From: an uncultured Paracoccus sp.
GTDB taxonomy: Bacteria; Pseudomonadota; Alphaproteobacteria; Rhodobacterales; Rhodobacteraceae
Direction of reading: 5' to 3'
Length of the DNA: 64,000 nt
Assembly: GCA_934533075.1 (NCBI GenBank)
Contig: CAKTBJ010000010.1
Location: 1 to 64,000 of the forward strand
The notes under the pieces were generated by a model. The model saw nothing but the letters and a program-made list of their open reading frames with translations, was not told the DNA's origin and made no database searches. Positions 59,734-64,000 of the stretch are shown in pieces. Positions within the stretch are counted from its first letter, which is position 1. Each line of letters opens with the position of its first letter. Both the position numbers and the translations under genes were made by a program.

Positions 59734-60792
59734 TTAGCGGACGCTCATCCCACTTGGGCGGAACCACCGCTCCCCCAGTCGCAAGGCGACATGGACTAGC
59801 AGGATCAGCGCGGGCACCTCGACCAGCGGGCCGATTACCGCCGCGAAGGCCACGGGGGAGGCCAGGCCGAAGGCCGCCGCAATCGCCAGCTCGAAACTGT
59901 TGCCCGCCGCCGTGAAGGCGATGGCGGTGGTGCGGGGATAGTCGGCCTCGATCAGCCGTCCCATGACAAAGCTGACGAGGAACTGGATGACGAAGTAGAG
60001 CGCCAGCGGCACCGCGATCCGCAGGGCGTCCACCGGCAGGCGCACCACGTCGCCGCCTTTCAGGCTGAACATGGCGACGATGATGAACAGGAGCGCCGCC
60101 AGGGTGATCGGGCCGATCCACGGCAGGAAGGCGGTCTCATACCAGCCCTCGCCCTTGCGGGTGACGAGGATGCGCCGGGTGAGGAACCCGGCCGCGAAGG
60201 GGATGCCGAGATAGATCAACACCGCCTCGGTGATGGTCCAGAAGCCCGCGTCGATCACGCTGCCTTCCAGGCCGAACAGAGGCGGCAGGACCGAGAGGAA
60301 GAACCACGCATAGGTGGAGAAGAACAGGATCTGGAACACCGAGCTGAAGGCGACTAGCGCCGCGACATACTGGCCGTCGCCTCGGGCGAGCTGGTTCCAG
60401 ACCAGCACCATGGCGATGCAGCGCGCCAGCCCGATCAGGATCAGGCTGGTCATGTATTCCGGGTGATCGCGCAGGAAGATCACCGCCAGCGCGAACATCA
60501 GCACCGGGCCGATGATCCAGTTCTGCACCAGAGACAGGATCAGCACCTGCCGGTCGGAGAACACGCGGGGCAGCTCCTCGTAGCGCACCTTTGCCAGCGG
60601 CGGATACATCATCAGGATCAGGCCGATGGCGATGGGAATATTGGTCGTGCCGACCGAGAGCGCATCGAGCGCGCCCGGCAGGCCGGGGAACGCCGTGCCG
60701 AGCAGGATGCCGAGCGCCATCGCGGCGAAGATCCACAGCGTCAACCAGCGGTCGAGGAAAGAGAGCCGCGACGGCGGCGCGATGGCGGTCAT
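59734..60792 (-). CDS. acr3: ACR3-type arsenite efflux permease
   Basis: A 352-residue inner-membrane protein of the ACR3 (BART superfamily) arsenite exporters, with about ten hydrophobic helices. Characteristic stretches are [17 protein letters not shown] at the start, [20 protein letters not shown], the conserved cysteine in [18 protein letters not shown], the [20 protein letters not shown] segment, and [17 protein letters not shown] near the end. It extrudes As(III) using the proton gradient. It is the last gene of the minus-strand ars operon, 14 bp after the frameshifted arsC. Expression is expected to be released from ArsR by arsenite. Confidence 0.93.
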   Translation of the reverse strand: MTAIAPPSRLSFLDRWLTLWIFAAMALGILLGTAFPGLPGALDALSVGTTNIPIAIGLILMMYPPLAKVRYEELPRVFSDRQVLILSLVQNWIIGPVLMFALAVIFLRDHPEYMTSLILIGLARCIAMVLVWNQLARGDGQYVAALVAFSSVFQILFFSTYAWFFLSVLPPLFGLEGSVIDAGFWTITEAVLIYLGIPFAAGFLTRRILVTRKGEGWYETAFLPWIGPITLAALLFIIVAMFSLKGGDVVRLPVDALRIAVPLALYFVIQFLVSFVMGRLIEADYPRTTAIAFTAAGNSFELAIAAAFGLASPVAFAAVIGPLVEVPALILLVHVALRLGERWFRPSGMSVR

Positions 60793-60806
60793 GGGTCTGT
60801 CTTCGG

Positions 60807-61237
60807 TCAGGATGCGGGGGGTGTCATATGAAGGCCGTCAGCCCCCACCACGGCTTCCCCGTCCTCCTTCGAGAACGCAGCCCGTTGCGGGGGCAGAAGG
60901 TCCAGCACCGCCTCGGACGGGCGGCAGAGCCGCACCCCCTTGGGGCTGACCACGATAGGCCGGTTGATGAGGATCGGGTGCGCCATCATCGCATCCAGAA
61001 GCTGATCCTCGGTCAGCGCCGGATCGCCGAGGCCAAGATCGGCATAGGTGTGCCCTTCTCGCGCAGCAGCGCCCGCACTGTGATCCCCATGCGCGCGATC
61101 AGTTGCACCAGCAGTTCCCGGCTTGGCGGGCATTTCAGATACTCGATCACATGCGGCTCGACCCCGGCGTTGCGGATCAGGCCGAGGGTGTTTCTGGACG
61201 TGCCGCAGTCGGGGTTGTGGTAGATCGCAACATCCAT
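60807..61237 (-). pseudogene. arsC: Frameshifted glutaredoxin-type arsenate reductase ArsC
   Basis: The N-terminal half (MDVAIYHNPDCGTSRNTLGL, with catalytic Cys11 in the C-G-T-S-R-N motif) is read in one frame from 61237 and runs to REKGTP. The remainder (YADLGLGDPALTEDQLLDAM, AHPILINRPIVVSPKGVRLC, SEAVLDLLP) continues in another frame to the stop at 60807. The joint falls at about 61044-61049, where one base appears to be missing between the codons for T-P and Y-A-D. Restoring it gives a protein of the normal length (about 143 residues). As written, the gene would give only a truncated protein. It may be a real mutation or a sequencing error. It reduces arsenate to arsenite in intact form; the phosphatase-type arsC upstream could replace it. 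Confidence 0.85.
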
Positions 61238-61246
61238 GACCCACCC

Positions 61247-61792
61247 TCACGCCACATCCGGCCGGGGCCGGGTCGCGCCCTCGGCCTGGCCGATCTCGCG
61301 CAGCCTGGTCGCAAGGCTCATCCGATCAAGGGAAGCGATGGGGAGCGCCGAAAAGGCTGCGATCCGGGCCTTCATGGTGCGCAGCGCGTTGATGAAGGAC
61401 ATTTCCCGTTCCAGCGCGGTGCCGACAGCAGTTGCGGGGTCTTCGATCCCCCAATGCGCCGTCATCGGCTGGCCAGGCCAGAGCGGACAGGTCTCGCCCG
61501 CAGCGTTGTCGCAGGCGGTGAAGACGAAATCCATCACCGGCGCATCCGACGCGGCGAACTCTTCCCAGCTTTTTGAGCGCAAGCCATCGGTCGGGTAGTG
61601 GAAGTTCTCCAGCACCTTGAGCGCGGTCGGGTGGACGTCGCCTTTCGGCTGGCTTCCGGCCGAGAAGGCCCGGAAGCGCCCGCCGCCGTCCTGACGCAAG
61701 ACGCTTCCGGCGATGATCGACCGGGCCGAATTGCCGGTGCAGAGGAAGAGCACGTTGAACACGCGCGCGGTTTGGTCGGTCATGGCGATCAT
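61247..61792 (-). CDS. arsC: Low-molecular-weight phosphatase-type arsenate reductase
   Basis: A 181-residue ArsC of the LMW protein-tyrosine-phosphatase class. The P-loop is VLFLCTGNSARSIIAG (Cys18 to Arg24, C-x5-R), followed by FSAGSQPKGDVHP and the later aspartate-containing loop and helices (DFVFTACDNAAGETCPLWPG, with Cys residues likely used for relay). The start ATG 61792 forms an ATGA overlap with the stop of the DUF6428 gene, supporting it over the internal Met at 61783. It reduces As(V) to As(III) for export by Acr3. The gap to the glutaredoxin-type arsC is 9 bp. Confidence 0.9.
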   Translation of the reverse strand: MIAMTDQTARVFNVLFLCTGNSARSIIAGSVLRQDGGGRFRAFSAGSQPKGDVHPTALKVLENFHYPTDGLRSKSWEEFAASDAPVMDFVFTACDNAAGETCPLWPGQPMTAHWGIEDPATAVGTALEREMSFINALRTMKARIAAFSALPIASLDRMSLATRLREIGQAEGATRPRPDVA

Positions 61793-62310
61793 CCGCAGCA
61801 AGGCTGCGCCCCGGATGAGGCCGAGCAGCTCTTCTGGTCCTGAAGCCAGCGGTCGCGGGGCTTGCAACTCGCCGGTCGCGCCGACAGCGCGACGCGGACC
61901 TGCCCGTCCTCGATCCGGGGCAGCGCGGCCCGGTGAAGCTGCATCGGGCGTTTTCCATCGCTGACCTCGAAGGTTAGCTTTGCCGTGCGGTCGAGGGCGA
62001 CATGCTCGACCACCTTGCCAATGATCTTCATGAACTTGCCTGCTGGCATGTGGTTGCGATCCTCGTTCACGTCCCAAAGCTGGATGAAGATCTCCGTCCA
62101 GCTTTCCGGGTTCGCGCCGCAGTCCAGGGCCTCGAACCGTCCCGCCTTGACCTCGGTGACGTGGTAGCCGGGCTTCACGTCTCGACCGTCATAGCTGAAC
62201 ACCAGCGGCAGGTCGGTCGCGCCGTCCAGCGCCGCCAGCAGTTCACCGATGGTGATGTCTTCCGAGTCGGCCGCGCCGGTCAGCGCGCCGAGGTTGCCTT
62301 GGATGGTCAT
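61789..62310 (-). CDS. DUF6428 family protein of the arsenic operon
   Basis: A 173-residue soluble protein that fits the DUF6428 family, commonly found beside arsenic genes. It has ITIGELLAALDGATDLPLVF, GYHVTEVKAGRFEALDCGAN, WTEIFIQLWDV and HMPAGKFMKIIGKV. The C-terminal tail is cysteine-containing (SCKPRD, KSCSASSG, QPCCG), which could bind arsenite. It is the first gene of the minus-strand ars operon, divergent from arsR by 42 bp. The molecular role of the family is not established to my knowledge. Confidence 0.8.
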   Translation of the reverse strand: MTIQGNLGALTGAADSEDITIGELLAALDGATDLPLVFSYDGRDVKPGYHVTEVKAGRFEALDCGANPESWTEIFIQLWDVNEDRNHMPAGKFMKIIGKVVEHVALDRTAKLTFEVSDGKRPMQLHRAALPRIEDGQVRVALSARPASCKPRDRWLQDQKSCSASSGAQPCCG

Positions 62311-62330
62311 CTGCGATACCTTTTGATTCG

Positions 62331-62354
62331 ATATTTGCAGGATTGTAGAAATAT
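62331..62354. promoter_or_regulatory. Candidate ArsR operator in the divergent ars promoter
   Basis: The inverted repeat ATATTT (62331-62336) and AAATAT (62349-62354), separated by 12 nt, lies between the DUF6428 start and the arsR start and touches the arsR ATG. A-T-rich dyads of this kind are typical ArsR binding sites and stand out from the GC-rich surroundings. Confidence 0.55.
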
Positions 62355-62688
62355 GGAAGAGCGTCAAGCCCTCCTGGCCTTCGGGGCGCTGTCCCAGGAA
62401 ACCCGGCTGTGCATTCTGCGCCTGCTGGTCGTGGCCGGGCCGGAAGGGTTGGCCGCAGGTGTGATTGCGGATCAGGCCGGAGTGTCCGCCTCGAATGTGA
62501 GCTTCCACATCAAGGAACTGGAGCGCGCGGGGCTGGTCAGCCCGCGCCGGGAAAGCCGGTCGATCCTCTACAGCGTCGATTTTGCTGCGCTGAACGGGCT
62601 GGTGCGATTTCTGATGGAAGACTGTTGTGGTGGGCGGATGCAGCTATGCGCAGATAGCCCTACGGCATCCCGTTCTGATCGCCAATGA
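62353..62688 (+). CDS. arsR: ArsR family arsenic-responsive repressor
   Basis: A 111-residue winged-helix repressor. It contains FGALSQETRLCILRLLVVAG, the recognition part VIADQAGVSASNVSFHIKEL, and the wing ESRSILYSVDF. A likely arsenite-sensing cysteine group lies at the C-terminal end (MEDCCGGRMQLC) rather than in the first helix, as in several alphaproteobacterial ArsRs. The ATG at 62353 is the first Met fitting the family start; longer in-frame sequence upstream overlaps the divergent gene. It represses the ars operon in the absence of As(III). The gene converges with the IS66 transposase. Confidence 0.9.
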   Translation: MEERQALLAFGALSQETRLCILRLLVVAGPEGLAAGVIADQAGVSASNVSFHIKELERAGLVSPRRESRSILYSVDFAALNGLVRFLMEDCCGGRMQLCADSPTASRSDRQ

Positions 62689-62722
62689 CCACGCCGTCCC
62701 GCTCACCATCCATGGCTTCGTA

Positions 62723-62744
62723 CCGGAACCCTCGTGGGTTCCGG
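62723..62744. terminator. Hairpin between arsR and the IS66 transposase
   Basis: A perfect 9-bp stem CCGGAACCC / GGGTTCCGG with a TCGT loop lies in the 109-bp gap between the converging arsR and transposase genes. It can serve both directions; no U-run is present. Confidence 0.6.
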
Positions 62745-62797
62745 CTGCAAGGCTTTGGAAGGTGCTGGCCCGGTTCCGTTGGCCGGGCCGATCGGGG

Positions 62798-64000
62798 TCA
62801 GTCCTCGAGGCGTCCAACCGGGCAGAACCAGGGCCTCAGCGTCGCGTGATCGATCTCGCCCCGGGTGCGTTCGATCTCGCCCACTACCCAGTTCAGGTAG
62901 GCGCGCGGGTTGATACGGTTCAGGCGGGCGCTCTCGATCAGGGTGTAATAGATCGCCCAGGCCTGCGCCGCCTCGTGCGATCCGGCCCCGATCGAGTTCT
63001 TCTTCGCCAGGGCGATCAGGCGCATGCAACGTTCGATGGGATTGTTGTCGATCTCCAGCCGGCCATCGAAGACGAAACGCTGCAAGGCGTCGAAGGCGTT
63101 CATCGTGTAGCTGATCGCCTTCTTCAGTTCCCCGTGCGCCATGCCCTCGACCCTGGCCAGCTCTGCCCGGATCCCCCCGAGGATCGGCAGGGATTGCTCC
63201 TGCCGGATCGCAAGGCGCGCCTTAGCAGGCAGCCCTGCCGCGGTCTTCTCGATCCTGTACAGGGCGTTGATCTGCTTCCTGGCCCAACTCGCCAGCCTGC
63301 TGTCCGTGGCCTTGATGGTCTCGTGGAACTTCCGCCGGGCATGCGCCCAGCACCGCACTGAGGTCGTGGAGTGGCTCGTGCCGTGAGCCTTGAACAGGCG
63401 GTTGTATCCTCCATAGCCATCAGTCTGGAGATACTCGATCGAGGAACCGGCAAGCAGCCTTTCAGCGACCTCGCCCGCCCGGGTAGGGGCATATTCATAA
63501 TAGACTGCGGGATGCGTATCTGCGTTCCAGCGCCGCTCGTCGCGGCAGATGGCCCAGAGATAGCCGGTGGCGCTTTTTCCCGAGCCGGGCGCCTGGACCC
63601 GCAGCGGGGTTTCGTCCATATGCGCCACCGTGCCGGACCGGATATGTGCGAGCAGTTCCGCACAGACCGGGCGCAGGAACCGGGACAGGTGGGCGATGTT
63701 TCTGCCGATGGCCTGACGGGTCAGGTTGATGTTGCTGTTGATCAGCCGCCGCTCCATCCGGTAGGTCGCGGTGCTTTCGAAGAACTTCTCGCAGGCGGAC
63801 TCGACGACGAACCCGAGTTCGACGCCCCGCCCCCGCATGATGTATTTCGTCGTCATGGCCGCCACGGGCTTGTTCTCCTTGCAGATGCCGCGGTTGCAGG
63901 CGCAGGTGTGATAGACGTCCTTTCTCAGGACAACGTGCTCGGGCACCAGTTCGAAGGTGCCCACGCGCTCCTCGCTTTTGATCGTTTTCATCTGACAGCC
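62798..64000 (-). mobile_element. IS66-family transposase TnpC, cut by the right window edge
   Basis: At least 397 residues of the IS66 transposase, missing its N-terminus beyond position 64000; the frame stays open past the Met at 63991. It shows the zinc-ribbon-like HTCACNRGIC, the first acidic residue in HMDETPLRV, the second in LQTDGYGGYNRLF and the final Glu in DNNPIERCMR, plus SVRCWAHARRKFHE typical of the family. The reading frame is intact within the window. The C-terminal IS66_C-like stretch (IGAGSHEAAQAWAIYYTLIE) is present. I could not identify the terminal inverted repeat in 62689-62797. It sits directly beside the ars genes, which fits an acquired island. Confidence 0.9.

Noticed and set aside
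1..64000. tRNA, rRNA, replication origin or prophage genes
   Set aside because: Reading both strands, I saw no cloverleaf-like sequence, rRNA segments, origin repeats or phage structural genes.

Overview
The window is very GC-rich DNA (roughly two thirds G+C by eye, strong third-position GC bias) from a Gram-negative alphaproteobacterium. The gene families (TonB receptor, SapC, DUF6428, DUF3467) and base composition fit Rhodobacterales, possibly a Paracoccus-like genome; that placement is inference. No rRNA or tRNA gene was seen.

Layout. (1) 1-3285, minus strand: a cobalamin riboswitch, a BtuB-like TonB receptor, a BtuF-like periplasmic binding protein and the first codons of a further gene leaving the window. 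(2) 3566-4126: a small secreted protein of unknown function, then about 0.9 kb of imperfect intergenic repeats. (3) 5058-51760: one large locus that appears built around a single giant surface protein. On the minus strand, reading from 15023 down, lie a double beta-barrel outer-membrane protein, a DUF3467 protein, a GAF-HlyD fusion, a PqqD/M50-protease/HlyD fusion, a shortened SecA-like ATPase and a periplasmic adaptor. Divergently on the plus strand are a methyltransferase with an extra C-terminal domain, an unknown protein that resembles that domain, a radical SAM enzyme, a SapC-family protein and a 10,552-residue LEPR-XLL/RTX-like giant protein of 31.7 kb. No ABC exporter of the type I kind is present, so the SecA-like ATPase plus adaptor and protease fusions are the obvious candidates for exporting the giant protein. 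This is the most interesting system here.

(4) 51788-57432: a TetR regulator and sulfotransferase (minus) diverge from a tightly overlapping operon of a FabH/OleA-like ketosynthase, an OleD-like reductase, a metallo-beta-lactamase-fold hydrolase and an adenylate-forming enzyme. Two matching GAAC-N3-GTTC palindromes lie in the divergent promoter. This looks like a small fatty-acyl natural-product or lipid pathway. (5) 57759-59336: a secreted pseudo-caspase protein with a peptidoglycan-binding domain. (6) 59337-64000: a lower-GC junction holding what looks like a decayed two-repeat CRISPR remnant, then an arsenic-resistance island (acr3, a frameshifted arsC, a phosphatase-type arsC, a DUF6428 gene, divergent arsR) and an IS66-family transposase running off the right edge.

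How the genes would work together (inference): the giant protein is made in the cytoplasm with a basic leader and LEPR-XLL motif instead of an ordinary signal peptide. The SecA-like ATPase and the membrane fusions would recognise, move and perhaps process it. The radical SAM/methyltransferase pair could modify a component or make a small ligand. SapC and the outer-membrane barrel would act at the cell surface.
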